Source: Gemmatimonadaceae bacterium (GTDB taxonomy: Bacteria; Gemmatimonadota; Gemmatimonadetes; Gemmatimonadales; Gemmatimonadaceae). From it: 64,000 nucleotides of DNA. Each line of letters opens with the position of its first letter. Within the stretch, counting starts at the first letter, position 1. A program made the translations under genes and the position numbers. Of the stretch, positions 37,072 through 46,294 are shown piece after piece. Under the pieces are notes generated by a model, which worked only from the letters and a program-made list of their open reading frames with translations, made no database searches and was not told the DNA's origin. The stretch lies in assembly GCA_020851035.1 (NCBI GenBank), contig JADZDM010000003.1:24467-88466 (forward strand), read 5' to 3'.

Positions 37072-38478
37072 ATGCGAACCCTTCTTGCAGCCATGACGTG
37101 CGTCGCAGTGTTCACCACCGGGTGCAGCGGTGCCGGTACCCCGGCCGGGAAGCCGGCCGACAGCGCCGGAGCTGCGCAGGCCGTCGACCGTGGCATCCAC
37201 CCCGAGTGGTCGCGGAACGCCGTGATCTACGAGGTGAACATCCGGCAATACACGCCTGAGGGAACGTTCGCCGCGTTCACGAAGCAGCTGCCCCGCATCC
37301 GGGCGCTCGGCGTGGACATCCTCTGGATCATGCCGGTGCAGCCGATCGGCACGGTCAACCGCAAGGGTACGCTGGGCAGCTACTACTCCATCCGCGACTA
37401 CACGGCGGTCAACCCCGAGTTCGGCACCGAGGCTGACTTCACGGCGATGGTGGCGGCGGCGCACGCGCAGGGGTTCAAGGTGATCCTCGACTGGGTCGCG
37501 AACCACACCGCGTTCGACCACGAGTGGACGGTGTCGCACCGGGACTGGTACACGCTGCGCAAGGATGGCACGATCTCGCGCGCGGTGGACCAGGAGGGAA
37601 AGGAGACCGACTGGAGCGACGTGGCGGACCTGAACTACGGCAGCACGGCCATGCGCCAGGCGATGATCGCGGAGATGAAGTGGTGGGTGGACTCGACCGG
37701 CATCGATGGCTTCCGGTGCGACGTGGCCGGCTTCGTCCCCTACGATTTCTGGGCCGACGCGCGCCGGGCGCTGCTGGCGGCGAAGCCGGACCTGTTCTTC
37801 CTGGCCGAATGGGAGGACCCGAAGCTGCACGCCTCGTTCGACATGACCTACGGGTGGGGGCTGCTGCACCTGATGAACGACGTGGCCTCGGGCAAACAGA
37901 AGACGCCGGCGCTGGACAGGTACTTCGCCGAGTTCGAGGCGACGTTCCCGGCGGGGGCGTACCGCATGTACATGACGTCGAACCACGACGAGAACAGCTG
38001 GCAGGGCACCGAGTTCGAGCGCATGGGCGCCAACCACCAGGCGGCGTACGTGCTGGGCGCGACGGTGCAGCGCTCGATGCCGCTGCTCTACTCGGGGCAG
38101 GAGGTGAGCCTGAACCGACGGCTGGCCTTCTTCGAGAAGGACTCGATCGACTGGACGGGACCCTCCCTGGCGGAGTTCTACCGGGCGATCTTCGACCTGC
38201 GCCACACGCAGGAGGTGTTGTGGAACGGCCCGTGGGGCGCCCCGCAGGTGCAGCTCGCCACCGACGGCGGCGACCGCACCTGGGCCTTCACCCGCACGCG
38301 CGGGGAGAAGAGCGTGGCGGTGCTGGTCAACTTCGGTGACACGACAGTCTCCGTGAAGTACACGGGGCTTCCAGTCGCCGGCACCTACACCGACTGGTTC
38401 ACGAAGGCGTCCGTTCCGCTCGCGGCTGCCGGCACGATCGAGATTCCGGCGCATGGGTACCGGGTGCTCGTCAAGTAG
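37072..38478 (+). CDS. GH13 alpha-amylase-family lipoprotein
   Basis: This 468-residue protein has a lipoprotein signal (VFTTGCSG) and a TIM-barrel glycoside hydrolase family 13 domain. The conserved regions are present: DWVANHT, GFRCDVAGF with nucleophile Asp217, FLAEWED with acid/base Glu246, and SNHDENSW with Asp306. The C-terminal beta domain is short. It should cleave alpha-1,4-linked glucans or maltodextrins at the cell surface or in the periplasm. GAGAG lies just before the ATG. It is 29 nt behind the second ASPIC/UnbV gene, so it probably shares its transcript. The mRNA would run into the structured repeat element. Confidence 0.92.
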   Translation: MRTLLAAMTCVAVFTTGCSGAGTPAGKPADSAGAAQAVDRGIHPEWSRNAVIYEVNIRQYTPEGTFAAFTKQLPRIRALGVDILWIMPVQPIGTVNRKGTLGSYYSIRDYTAVNPEFGTEADFTAMVAAAHAQGFKVILDWVANHTAFDHEWTVSHRDWYTLRKDGTISRAVDQEGKETDWSDVADLNYGSTAMRQAMIAEMKWWVDSTGIDGFRCDVAGFVPYDFWADARRALLAAKPDLFFLAEWEDPKLHASFDMTYGWGLLHLMNDVASGKQKTPALDRYFAEFEATFPAGAYRMYMTSNHDENSWQGTEFERMGANHQAAYVLGATVQRSMPLLYSGQEVSLNRRLAFFEKDSIDWTGPSLAEFYRAIFDLRHTQEVLWNGPWGAPQVQLATDGGDRTWAFTRTRGEKSVAVLVNFGDTTVSVKYTGLPVAGTYTDWFTKASVPLAAAGTIEIPAHGYRVLVK

Positions 38479-38502
38479 TTCTGTCGTTCGGCATCCTGAA
38501 CG

Positions 38503-38713
38503 GCTTGATGCAAAGGCGCAAAGGGACGCGAAGGACGCGAAGAGTCCTGGCGCACGGCAGCACCCTGCGACCGTGTCGGTGATGAATGCTCTGGGGAACT
38601 GCTCTTGCAGTTGCTGTTCCCAAAGCCGCCTCTATCCTGCGCGCGACGCGGGCGTCGCCCCACACGCAGATCCCTTTGCATCCTTCGCGCCCTTTGCGCC
38701 GTTGCGTCGAAGC
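38503..38713. repeat. Structured repeat element A (45-bp inverted arms, 122-bp core)
   Basis: The left arm (38503-38546) and right arm (38669-38713) are imperfect inverted repeats made of short units such as GCAAAGG and GCGAAGGA. The core contains GATGAATGCT at 38581 and a hairpin in which GGGAAC (38594-38599) pairs with GTTCCC (38616-38621) over an inner TGC-TCTT-GCA hairpin. The element fills the gap between the convergent GH13 and uridine-kinase-like genes. Element B at 50767 has the same layout with a different arm sequence. It encodes no protein that I can support. Confidence 0.8.
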
Positions 38714-38721
38714 AGTTGCTC

Positions 38722-39381
38722 CTACGTTGCTGACCGGAGTCGAACCGCGTAGTCGGAATCGATGAGGATGTCCGCCCGCGGCGCCTGTGCCGCGATGATG
38801 CGATGCTCGATGTCGAGCACCTGCTCCACGAACGGGTCATCGACGTCTCGCGCGCGGAGCTGCCGGCGCTGCCGGGTGTCGAGGTAGGTGGCCTCGAGGA
38901 AGATCCGGATGTCGGCGTCGTCGAGCAGCAGCGCGAACGTGCCCTCCACCACCAGCACCTGCGTGGCGCTGAAGTCCAGCACCTGTGTCAGGAAGCGGTT
39001 GCCCGGGTAGTCCACCACCGGGGCCGTCACCGACGGGGCTCCGGCGCGGAACGCGGCGATGTGGGCCGCGATCAGGTCCATCTGCACCTCCTGCGGGCCG
39101 ACGCTGGTGATGTCGGCCACGCGGAAGTCATGGTTCGTGCGCGGCGGGCGCACGAAGTAGTTGTCCTGGTGGATGATCGCCGAGGCGATCCCCGCCTCGT
39201 CGAGCATGGCGGCGAGGTCGATGGCGGTGACCGACTTGCCACTCCCCGACTCCCCGGCCACCGCGATCACCGTGCGTCCGGCGCGAGGGAGGCCGAAGTG
39301 CGTGCGCAGGAGTGCCAGCAGCGACTCGGCGCGCTGGCGGTATGCCGTCGCCGGCCGTGACCGTCCCGGGTCCCGCGTCAT
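38722..39381 (-). CDS. Uridine kinase-like P-loop kinase
   Basis: This 219-residue cytoplasmic protein has a Walker A motif GESGSGKS, then IIHQDNYFVRPPRTNHD, VDYPGNRF and VLVVEGTFALLL, as in the uridine kinase/phosphoribulokinase group. Such enzymes phosphorylate small molecules, often nucleosides, with ATP. The substrate is not certain from sequence alone. ATG 39381 is chosen because it precedes the family core at a normal distance; the upstream extension is low-complexity. The stop codon is only 8 nt from structured element A. It is divergent from the MFS porter gene; the 286-bp gap between them holds a possible -10 TACACT at 39593. Confidence 0.82.
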   Translation of the reverse strand: MTRDPGRSRPATAYRQRAESLLALLRTHFGLPRAGRTVIAVAGESGSGKSVTAIDLAAMLDEAGIASAIIHQDNYFVRPPRTNHDFRVADITSVGPQEVQMDLIAAHIAAFRAGAPSVTAPVVDYPGNRFLTQVLDFSATQVLVVEGTFALLLDDADIRIFLEATYLDTRQRRQLRARDVDDPFVEQVLDIEHRIIAAQAPRADILIDSDYAVRLRSAT

Positions 39382-39667
39382 GCCGGGAACGGCGCGTGCG
39401 TCGCGCGACGGGCGGTGGTGCAGCGGGAAGCGGTCACGCGGGCCTCGGCGGGGTCGGGATGTGGGCGGGACTGGACGGTCATTTACTCCCGTGGCGGGGG
39501 CGGGGCAAGCGGGCCGCGCCCGATGGACGCCGCGGCCCGGCACGCCGGCCTCGATTGCGCCCCGACCGCTGGTCGTGACACTGCCCCCTGCGTACACTGG
39601 CTGCGACACCGCCCCGGGCGGCACGGCGACCCGTCGCCGCCACGATCACGCGAACGAGGCTCCACCG

Positions 39668-41026
39668 ATGTCCACGGCGTCCAGTTTCCCGAAACCGAAG
39701 CTCACGTTCGGCCAGATCGTGAACATGAACATCGGCTTCTTCGGCATCCAGTACAGCTTCGGGCTGCAGCAGGGCAACATGAGCCCGATCTACCGCTACC
39801 TCGGCGCGGACGAGGCCAGCCTGCCGTTCCTCTACCTCGCCGGCCCGATCACGGGGCTCATCGTGCAGCCGATCATCGGCGCCATGAGCGACCGGACGCT
39901 CAGCCCGCGCGGGCGCCGCACGCCGTACTTCCTGATCGGCGCCATCCTCTGCTCGCTGTCGCTCTTCGCGATGCCGTTCAGCCGCACCCTCTGGATGGCC
40001 GCCGGCATCCTCTGGATCCTCGATGCGGCGAACAACATCACCATGGAGCCGTACCGCGCGTACGTCTCCGACCGCCTCGAAGGCTCGCAGACCTCGCTCG
40101 GCTTCCTCACGCAAAGTGCGTTCACGGGGCTCGGCCAGACGCTCTCGTACATCACGCCGTCGCTGCTCGTGTTCATGGGCATGAACCGCGATGCCGTGAA
40201 CGACCGCGGCATCCCGACCATCACGATGCTGGCGTTCATGATGGGCGCCGCCTTCTCGATCCTTTCCATCCTCTGGTCGGTGAAGACCACGCCGGAGCTG
40301 CCGCTCACGCCGGCGGAGCGCGCGAAGATCGAGGCGATGCCGAAGGGGTTCGGGCACACGCTGAAGGAGATCGTGGATGCGCTCCGCGACATGCCGTCGA
40401 CGATGCGGCAGATGGCGGTGATGAAGTTCTTCCAGTGGTACGCCATGTTCTGCTACTGGATCTACATCTCGCCGGCGCTGGCGCTGACACTGTTCCAGAC
40501 CAAGGATCCGCTCTCGCCCGGCTTCCGTGAGGCAGGGCTGGTGACGGGGCAGGTTGGGGCGTTCTACAACTTCGTCGCCTTCGTGGCCGCGTTCGCCATG
40601 ATCCCCGTCACGCGGCGGATCGGCGCCAAGTGGATGCACGTCATCGCGCTGGTCTGCGCCTCGGCGGCGATGCTGGCGATCCCATCGATCCAGAGCCGCG
40701 CGCTGCTGTTCGTGCCGATGCTCGGCATCGGCCTCTGCTGGGGCAGCATGATGGGGAACCCTTACGTGATGCTCTCCGATTCGATCCCCAGGGACCGGGT
40801 CGGGGTGTACATGGGGGTGTTCAACATGTTCATCGTGATCCCGATGCTGATCCAGAACGTCACGGTGCCGTTCTACTACGACTCGCTGCTGGGCGGGAAC
40901 CCGGCCAACGTGATCCGCCTGGCCGGCGCGCTGCTCGGCTGCGCCGCCGTGGCCTGCGCGTTCGTCACCGTCGCACCGTCGGCCCACGCGGGCGCGACGG
41001 AGCTTCCCAGGGGGGCAGGACATTGA
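39668..41026 (+). CDS. MFS sugar porter (SLC45/GPH-like)
   Basis: This 452-residue inner-membrane protein has about 12 membrane segments and marks of the SLC45/sucrose-type group of sugar porters: [18 protein letters not shown] in the first helix, [11 protein letters not shown] followed by [11 protein letters not shown], and [20 protein letters not shown]. The function is probably proton-coupled uptake of a disaccharide such as maltose or trehalose. The start is ATG 39668, with GAGG 9 nt upstream. Its stop overlaps the TTG start of the trehalase gene, so transport and cleavage are translated together. A paralogue lies at 46964. Confidence 0.9.
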   Translation: MSTASSFPKPKLTFGQIVNMNIGFFGIQYSFGLQQGNMSPIYRYLGADEASLPFLYLAGPITGLIVQPIIGAMSDRTLSPRGRRTPYFLIGAILCSLSLFAMPFSRTLWMAAGILWILDAANNITMEPYRAYVSDRLEGSQTSLGFLTQSAFTGLGQTLSYITPSLLVFMGMNRDAVNDRGIPTITMLAFMMGAAFSILSILWSVKTTPELPLTPAERAKIEAMPKGFGHTLKEIVDALRDMPSTMRQMAVMKFFQWYAMFCYWIYISPALALTLFQTKDPLSPGFREAGLVTGQVGAFYNFVAFVAAFAMIPVTRRIGAKWMHVIALVCASAAMLAIPSIQSRALLFVPMLGIGLCWGSMMGNPYVMLSDSIPRDRVGVYMGVFNMFIVIPMLIQNVTVPFYYDSLLGGNPANVIRLAGALLGCAAVACAFVTVAPSAHAGATELPRGAGH

Positions 41027-42654
41027 GGCGTCTCACCGGAGTGGTGTTCATGGGGATTGTCAGCACGGTCACGCTGCCGGCCTGCACCACGGTCACGCAG
41101 ACCTCGATCCAGATCGCGAAGAGCCCGGTGCCCGTCGCCGGCTATGACCCTGCGCACGACCTGGGGCCGCTGTTCCACGACGTGCAGATGGCGCACCTGT
41201 TTGCGGACTCCAAGACCTTCGTGGATGCGCGGCCGCTGGAGGCACCGGCCGCGCTGGCGGCCCGCTATGTGGCCGAGCGCAGCGCACCGGGCTTCGACCT
41301 GAAGGCGTTCGTGACGCGATGGTTCACCCAGCCGCTGCCGGCCGCGACGGTCACCGGCAGCGCAGCCTCCACCGGCATGGAGCAGCACATCCGCGACCTC
41401 TGGCCGCTGCTGACGCGCGAGGCCGATGCGCCCGATCCACGCGCGTCGCTGATCCCGCTGCCCAAGCCGTACGTGGTGCCGGGCGGGCGCTTCCGTGAGG
41501 TGTACTACTGGGATTCGTATTTCACGATGCTCGGCCTGATCGAGAGCCGCCGCACGGACCTGGTGGGGAGCATGCTCGACAACTTCGCGCACCTCATCAC
41601 CACCCTCGGCCACATCCCGAATGGCAACCGCACGTACTACCTGAGCCGCAGCCAGCCCCCGTACTTCGCCGCGATGGTGGGACTGTACGCCACGGCCACC
41701 GACACCACGCAGGCGCTGCGCTTCCTGGACGCGATGGAGGCGGAGCATGCCTTCTGGATGGAAGGGGCGGATTCGCTGAAGGCGGGCACGGCACACCGTC
41801 GCGTGGTCCGGCTGCGCAACGGCGCCCTGCTCAACCGGTACTGGGACGACCGCCCCGAGCCACGTCCCGAGTCATATCGCGAGGACTACGCCCTCGGCAT
41901 CACGGTGCCGGAGGCGCGCCGCGAGGCGTTCTACACCAACATCCGCGCTGCGGCGGAAAGCGGCTGGGACTTCTCGAGCCGCTGGATGCGCGACACCACC
42001 GACCTCCGCACGCTCGAGACGACCGACCTCGCGGCAGTGGACCTCAACAGCCTGATGTACCACATGGAGCGCACCATCGCGGCGCTGCGACGGTTCCGCC
42101 ATGCCGAGGGTGATGCCGCCGTCGCGGCGCGGTACGAGGCGGCGTCGGTGGCACGGCGCGAGGCGCTGCTGGCGACGATGTGGGACGCCAGGTCCGGCTT
42201 CTTCTACGACGTGCGCTGGCGCAGCGGGGAACGCGTCACCGACCGGCCCACGATGGCGGCCGCCGCGCCGCTCTTCTTCGGCCTCGCGACGGCCGAGCAG
42301 GGGCGTGCGGTGGCGCAGCGGCTGGAGCGGGACTTCCTGCGCCCCGGTGGCTTCGTCACGACCACCATCCGCTCGGGGCAGCAGTGGGACGCACCGAACG
42401 GCTGGCCGCCGCTGCAGTGGGTGGCGATGGAAGGCGTGCGCCGGTACGGTCGCGCCGACCTGGCCGACCAGGCGCGTGATCGCTGGCTCGCGCTCGGCCG
42501 CCGCACGTATGCCGCCGTCGGCAAGATGACGGAGAAATACGACGTGCTGGACCTCTCGCGGCCGGCCGGCGGCGGCGAGTATCCCACGCAGGACGGGTTC
42601 GGCTGGACGAACGGCGTGGCGCTGGCGCTGTCCGCACTCGGCACCCTGCGGTGA
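41023..42654 (+). CDS. treA: Trehalase (GH37), exported lipoprotein
   Basis: This 543-residue enzyme splits trehalose into two glucose molecules. Both trehalase signatures are present: PGGRFREVYYWDSYF beginning at Pro153 and QWDAPNGWPP beginning at Gln454. TTG 41023 gives a good lipoprotein signal, with basic residues, a hydrophobic stretch and LPAC; it follows GGGGGCAGGA and overlaps the MFS stop (TTGA). GTG 41041 and ATG 41050 are in-frame alternatives. The length fits periplasmic TreA-type enzymes. The 3' end overlaps the DUF3179 gene by 4 nt (GTGA). Coupling to an MFS porter suggests that trehalose cleavage and uptake of sugar are linked. Confidence 0.95.
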   Translation: MRRLTGVVFMGIVSTVTLPACTTVTQTSIQIAKSPVPVAGYDPAHDLGPLFHDVQMAHLFADSKTFVDARPLEAPAALAARYVAERSAPGFDLKAFVTRWFTQPLPAATVTGSAASTGMEQHIRDLWPLLTREADAPDPRASLIPLPKPYVVPGGRFREVYYWDSYFTMLGLIESRRTDLVGSMLDNFAHLITTLGHIPNGNRTYYLSRSQPPYFAAMVGLYATATDTTQALRFLDAMEAEHAFWMEGADSLKAGTAHRRVVRLRNGALLNRYWDDRPEPRPESYREDYALGITVPEARREAFYTNIRAAAESGWDFSSRWMRDTTDLRTLETTDLAAVDLNSLMYHMERTIAALRRFRHAEGDAAVAARYEAASVARREALLATMWDARSGFFYDVRWRSGERVTDRPTMAAAAPLFFGLATAEQGRAVAQRLERDFLRPGGFVTTTIRSGQQWDAPNGWPPLQWVAMEGVRRYGRADLADQARDRWLALGRRTYAAVGKMTEKYDVLDLSRPAGGGEYPTQDGFGWTNGVALALSALGTLR

Positions 42655-43793
42655 GGCGACTGTTCTGGATCGGCGTGGCGGGGCTGCTGCTGCTGGAGGC
42701 GGCGCTGGTCTACTTCATCATGCCGATGCCCGGCAGCCAGCGGATGCGCAGCATCGAGTTCGCGTACGCGCTCTACACCTGGCGATGGTGGCTGCGGGCG
42801 CTGTCCGGCGCGCTGCTGCTTGGTGGTATGCTGCCGGCGCTTGGCGCCCGGGCCGGACGGGTGGCGGTGCCGGTGGCGCTGGTGGCACTCGCCGCGGTGG
42901 CCTACGTCGTGAACTTCCGGATGGCTGCCGACCAGATGTTCCTGCAGCCGACGGTCGTGCGCATGGAGCCCGCGTCGCGCAACACGGTCGCGCCGGACCG
43001 GCTGGTCGTCGGCATCGAGCTCGATGGCCAGGCGCGTGCCTACCCGTTGCAGTTCATCGGCTACCACCACCAGGTGCGTGACACGATTGCCGGCCAGCCG
43101 GTGCTCGTCAGCTACTGCACCGTGTGCCGGACCGGGCGTGTCTTCCGGCCCACGGTGCACGACACGCTCGAGACCTTCCGCCTCGTCGGCATGGACCACT
43201 TCAATGCCATGTTCGAGGACCGCCGCACGGGGAGCTGGTGGCGCCAGGCCAACGGCGAGGCCGTGATCGGACCGCTGAAGGGGGTCGCGATGCCCGAGCT
43301 GCCGAGCGTGCAGGTGGCGCTCAAGCAGTGGCTGGCGCTGTACCCGAACTCGCTGGTGATGCAGGCCGACACCACGTTCAGCAGCGAGTACGCGAAGGAC
43401 TACGCGTACGAGCGGGGGACGAAGACCGGGGGCCTCACCGGCACCGACACCGTGAGCTGGAACGACAAGGCGTGGGTGGTCGGCGTGGCGCAGGGCGGGC
43501 AGGCGCGCGCATACGACTGGAAGCGGCTCCGGCGCGAGCGCGTCATCAACGACGTGGTCGGCGGCGTGCCGATCGTGCTGGCGCTCGGCCCTGACAGCGT
43601 GAGCTTCTTCGCGTTCCGGCGCCCCGACGTGGCGGCGACGTTCGCGCTGCGCGGCGACTCGCTGGTGACGTCCGCTGGCGCGGCCTGGGCGCTCAATGGG
43701 CGCGGTGCCGCCGGTCGGCTGCCGGCGATCAACGCCAGCCAGGAATTCTGGCACAGCTGGCGCACCTTCCAGCCGACGACCACGCGGTACTGA
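42651..43793 (+). CDS. DUF3179 membrane protein
   Basis: This 380-residue protein has about three to four membrane segments in the first 95 residues (starting MRRLFWIGVAGLLLLEAAL), followed by a soluble DUF3179 domain. That domain carries VVGIELDGQARAYPL, a Cys pair in SYCTVCRTGRVF, and WNDKAWVVGV. The Cys-x-x-Cys-like pair suggests a redox or metal site, but no activity is established for this family. It starts at GTG 42651, overlapping the trehalase stop (GTGA), so it belongs to the MFS-trehalase operon. Its role in sugar use is not clear. Confidence 0.85.
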   Translation: MRRLFWIGVAGLLLLEAALVYFIMPMPGSQRMRSIEFAYALYTWRWWLRALSGALLLGGMLPALGARAGRVAVPVALVALAAVAYVVNFRMAADQMFLQPTVVRMEPASRNTVAPDRLVVGIELDGQARAYPLQFIGYHHQVRDTIAGQPVLVSYCTVCRTGRVFRPTVHDTLETFRLVGMDHFNAMFEDRRTGSWWRQANGEAVIGPLKGVAMPELPSVQVALKQWLALYPNSLVMQADTTFSSEYAKDYAYERGTKTGGLTGTDTVSWNDKAWVVGVAQGGQARAYDWKRLRRERVINDVVGGVPIVLALGPDSVSFFAFRRPDVAATFALRGDSLVTSAGAAWALNGRGAAGRLPAINASQEFWHSWRTFQPTTTRY

Positions 43794-43842
43794 GCCCCGC
43801 GCGACCGGCACCCGGCACCCGTGTGTCTCGCGCCTCACGGCG

Positions 43843-43848
43843 TATCTT
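43843..43848 (+). promoter_or_regulatory. Candidate leaderless -10 element (TATCTT)
   Basis: TATCTT ends 6 nt before the ATG of the third ASPIC/UnbV gene, placing the expected transcription start on the ATG itself. No Shine-Dalgarno sequence is present. Confidence 0.45.
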
Positions 43849-43854
43849 TGGGGC

Positions 43855-46248
43855 ATGACCGCGGCATCCCACTTCCTGCCGGCGCCAGCTCGTGCCGCCT
43901 CCGCCGGCCATCATCGGCTGCGCGGGGCACGCCGGCTCGGTGCCGGCCTGCTGGCGCTCCTGCTCGCGGCCTGTGGCGGCGGCGCGGGCGTCGGCGCCGA
44001 CTCGGCTGCGGGCTGGGGCGAGGCGAGCCAGGTGAAGGGCAACACGGCGCGCATGGCCGAGTCGCTGGCGGTGATCAACGCGAGGGCATATGCGGCCGCA
44101 GCGGGCAACCCGTTCCTGAACGACGCGCGCGCCAGGGCGCTCCAGGCCCAGCTCGCGGGCCAGCCGGCGACCGAGGCGCTGGAACTGCGGTTCGCACTGG
44201 CCGAGGAGCAGCTGAAGGCCGGCCGCACCACGGACGCCATCGACGGGCTCGAGGCGCTGGTGAAGGCCAGCGGCATCTCGTGGGACAGCATCGCACCGCA
44301 CCAGAAGCCGTTCTTCGACCTGCTGGCGGTGGCGTACATGCGGCTGGGCGAGCAGCAGAACTGCCTCGTCAACGACATCGCGAACATCTGCATCCTGCCG
44401 CTGCGGGGCGGAGCGCGGCACTCGAAGCAGGCGGGCGCGCGGGGCGCGATCCAGCGCTACACGGCGCTGCTGCGCCAGTATCCCGATGATCGCGGCTCGC
44501 AGTGGCTGCTGAACCTGGCCTGGCTGCAGGTGGGCGGGTATCCCGACAGCGTGCCGAAGTCGATGCGGATTCCCGGCCTCGCGACGACGAGCGTCGAGCG
44601 CAGCTTCCCCGAGTACGTGAACGTGGCCGGCACGGTGGGCCTGGCGGTGATGGGCCTGGCCGGCGGCGTGAACGTCGAGGATTTCAACGGCGACGGGCTG
44701 CTGGACCTGTTCACCACCGGCTGGGGGCCGCGTGACCCGGTGCACGTGTTCCTCGCCGACGGGAAGGGGGGCTACGCGGACCGGACGGCGGGAGCCGGAC
44801 TCGCGCGGATCACGGGCGGGCTCAATGCGCTGCACGCCGACTACGACAACGATGGCGATGCGGATGTGCTGGTGCTGCGCGGCGCGTGGATGCGGGAGAG
44901 CGGGCCGTTTCCACTGTCGCTGCTGCGGAACCGGGGAGACGGCACCTTCGAGGACGTGACCTTCGACGCCGGGCTGTACTCCACCGGGCCCACCAACACG
45001 GCGCAGTTCGCGGACTTCAACCTCGACGGCCGGCTCGACCTCTTCGTCGGCTACGAGTCGTACTCGAAGCTCAACGGCGGGCCGTCACACCGCTCGAAGC
45101 TGTTCATGGGCCACGACGGCGGCGGCTTCACCGAGGTCTCGAAGGCGGTCGGCATCGACATCGACGACTTCGTGAAGGGCGCCGTGTGGGGTGACGTGAA
45201 CAGCGACGGGCTGCCCGACCTGTACCTCTCGGTGCTGTACGGCCGGAACCGGCTCTACATGAATCGCGGCGGGACCTCCGCCGCCGACTGGCACTTCGAG
45301 GAGCGTGGGGCGCAGGCGGGCGTGCAGCTGCCGATCGCGTCGTTCACGGCGATGTTCCTCGACGTGGACAACGACGGCGACGAGGACCTGTTCGTGCCGA
45401 GCTACGACGTGAACACCACGATGCACGAGTTCGTGGCGCGCGAGTACCTCGGCCTGCCGCTCACCACGCGCATCGGGGACGTGGACGTGCACTTCGAGGA
45501 TGCGCGACTGTTCCGCAACCGTGGTGACGGGACCTTCGAGGACATGACCGCGACGGCCGGCCTGGCGCGGCGCGTGCTGTTCGCCATGGGCAGCAACTTC
45601 GGTGACCTCGACAACGACGGCTGGCTGGACATCTACATGGGGACCGGCAATCCCGACCTGCGGTCGGTGATCCCGAACCGCATGTTCCGCAACGTGGGTG
45701 GCGCCCGCTTCGACGAGGTCACGCTGCCGGGCGGGTTCGGCCACCTGCAGAAGGGCCATGGGGTGGCGTTCGCGGACATGGACCGTGACGGCGACCAGGA
45801 TATCTTCGCGATGCAGGGTGGGGCCTACGAGGGAGACGTCTCCACCAGCGTGCTGTTCCGCAATCCCGGCTGGGCGGGCACGCACTGGATCACGCTCGAC
45901 CTGGAGGGGCACACCGCCAACCGGTCCGCGATCGGGGCGCGCATCGAGGTGGTGGTGGAGGATTCAGCGGGGGGCGTGCGCTCGCTGCACCGCACGGTGC
46001 GCACCGGCGGCTCGTTTGGCGCCGGGCCGATGCAGGTGCATGTCGGGCTGGGGCATGCGGCGCGCATCCGCGAGGTGCGCGTGCAATGGCCGGATGTCGC
46101 CCGCACGCGCACCGTCTATCCCAGGCTGGCGATGGACGGGTTCTACCACCTGGTGCAAGGGGCGCAGCCGGTGGCGCTGCTGCGCGAACGGGTCCCGTTC
46201 CGCACGGTGGCGGGGCCGCAGCCGACGATGACGATGCCCGGCATGTGA
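43855..46248 (+). CDS. Single-propeller ASPIC/UnbV lipoprotein with helical N-terminus
   Basis: This 797-residue protein has a lipoprotein signal (LLLAACGG). A helical, TPR-like region follows (about 60-240). Then come seven FG-GAP/VCBS calcium-loop repeats from VEDFNGDGLLDLFTT to FADMDRDGDQDIFAM and a C-terminal ASPIC/UnbV domain (HWITLDLEGH to VRVQWPDVARTR). It therefore has one propeller instead of the two in its relatives at 28.8 and 33.7 kb, and the ASPIC/UnbV domain is terminal. It is probably a surface or periplasmic lipoprotein of unknown ligand. Expression may be leaderless. It ends at a perfect hairpin shared with the convergent 164-residue gene. Confidence 0.9.
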   Translation: MTAASHFLPAPARAASAGHHRLRGARRLGAGLLALLLAACGGGAGVGADSAAGWGEASQVKGNTARMAESLAVINARAYAAAAGNPFLNDARARALQAQLAGQPATEALELRFALAEEQLKAGRTTDAIDGLEALVKASGISWDSIAPHQKPFFDLLAVAYMRLGEQQNCLVNDIANICILPLRGGARHSKQAGARGAIQRYTALLRQYPDDRGSQWLLNLAWLQVGGYPDSVPKSMRIPGLATTSVERSFPEYVNVAGTVGLAVMGLAGGVNVEDFNGDGLLDLFTTGWGPRDPVHVFLADGKGGYADRTAGAGLARITGGLNALHADYDNDGDADVLVLRGAWMRESGPFPLSLLRNRGDGTFEDVTFDAGLYSTGPTNTAQFADFNLDGRLDLFVGYESYSKLNGGPSHRSKLFMGHDGGGFTEVSKAVGIDIDDFVKGAVWGDVNSDGLPDLYLSVLYGRNRLYMNRGGTSAADWHFEERGAQAGVQLPIASFTAMFLDVDNDGDEDLFVPSYDVNTTMHEFVAREYLGLPLTTRIGDVDVHFEDARLFRNRGDGTFEDMTATAGLARRVLFAMGSNFGDLDNDGWLDIYMGTGNPDLRSVIPNRMFRNVGGARFDEVTLPGGFGHLQKGHGVAFADMDRDGDQDIFAMQGGAYEGDVSTSVLFRNPGWAGTHWITLDLEGHTANRSAIGARIEVVVEDSAGGVRSLHRTVRTGGSFGAGPMQVHVGLGHAARIREVRVQWPDVARTRTVYPRLAMDGFYHLVQGAQPVALLRERVPFRTVAGPQPTMTMPGM

Positions 46249-46250
46249 CG

Positions 46251-46279
46251 GGTGGTGCGCCGGGCGACGGCGCACCACC
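46251..46279. terminator. Perfect 11-bp bidirectional hairpin
   Basis: GGTGGTGCGCC (46251-46261) pairs perfectly with GGCGCACCACC (46269-46279) around a 7-nt loop. It starts 2 nt after the third ASPIC/UnbV stop and ends 15 nt before the stop of the convergent gene. No T-run is visible. Confidence 0.7.
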
Positions 46280-46294
46280 GTACTGCGGCCGCGC

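Noticed and set aside
38503..38713. CRISPR-like array or insertion sequence at structured element A
   Set aside because: The units are short and irregular, there are no spacers of constant length, and no transposase or cas gene is present; the inverted-arm and hairpin layout is different.
39382..39667. A gene in the gap between the uridine-kinase-like and MFS genes
   Set aside because: Only Arg/Pro-rich shadows are present; the stretch most likely holds the two divergent promoters.
40630..41022. N-terminal extension of trehalase
   Set aside because: It overlaps the MFS gene out of frame and lacks family similarity; TTG 41023 gives a proper lipoprotein signal.
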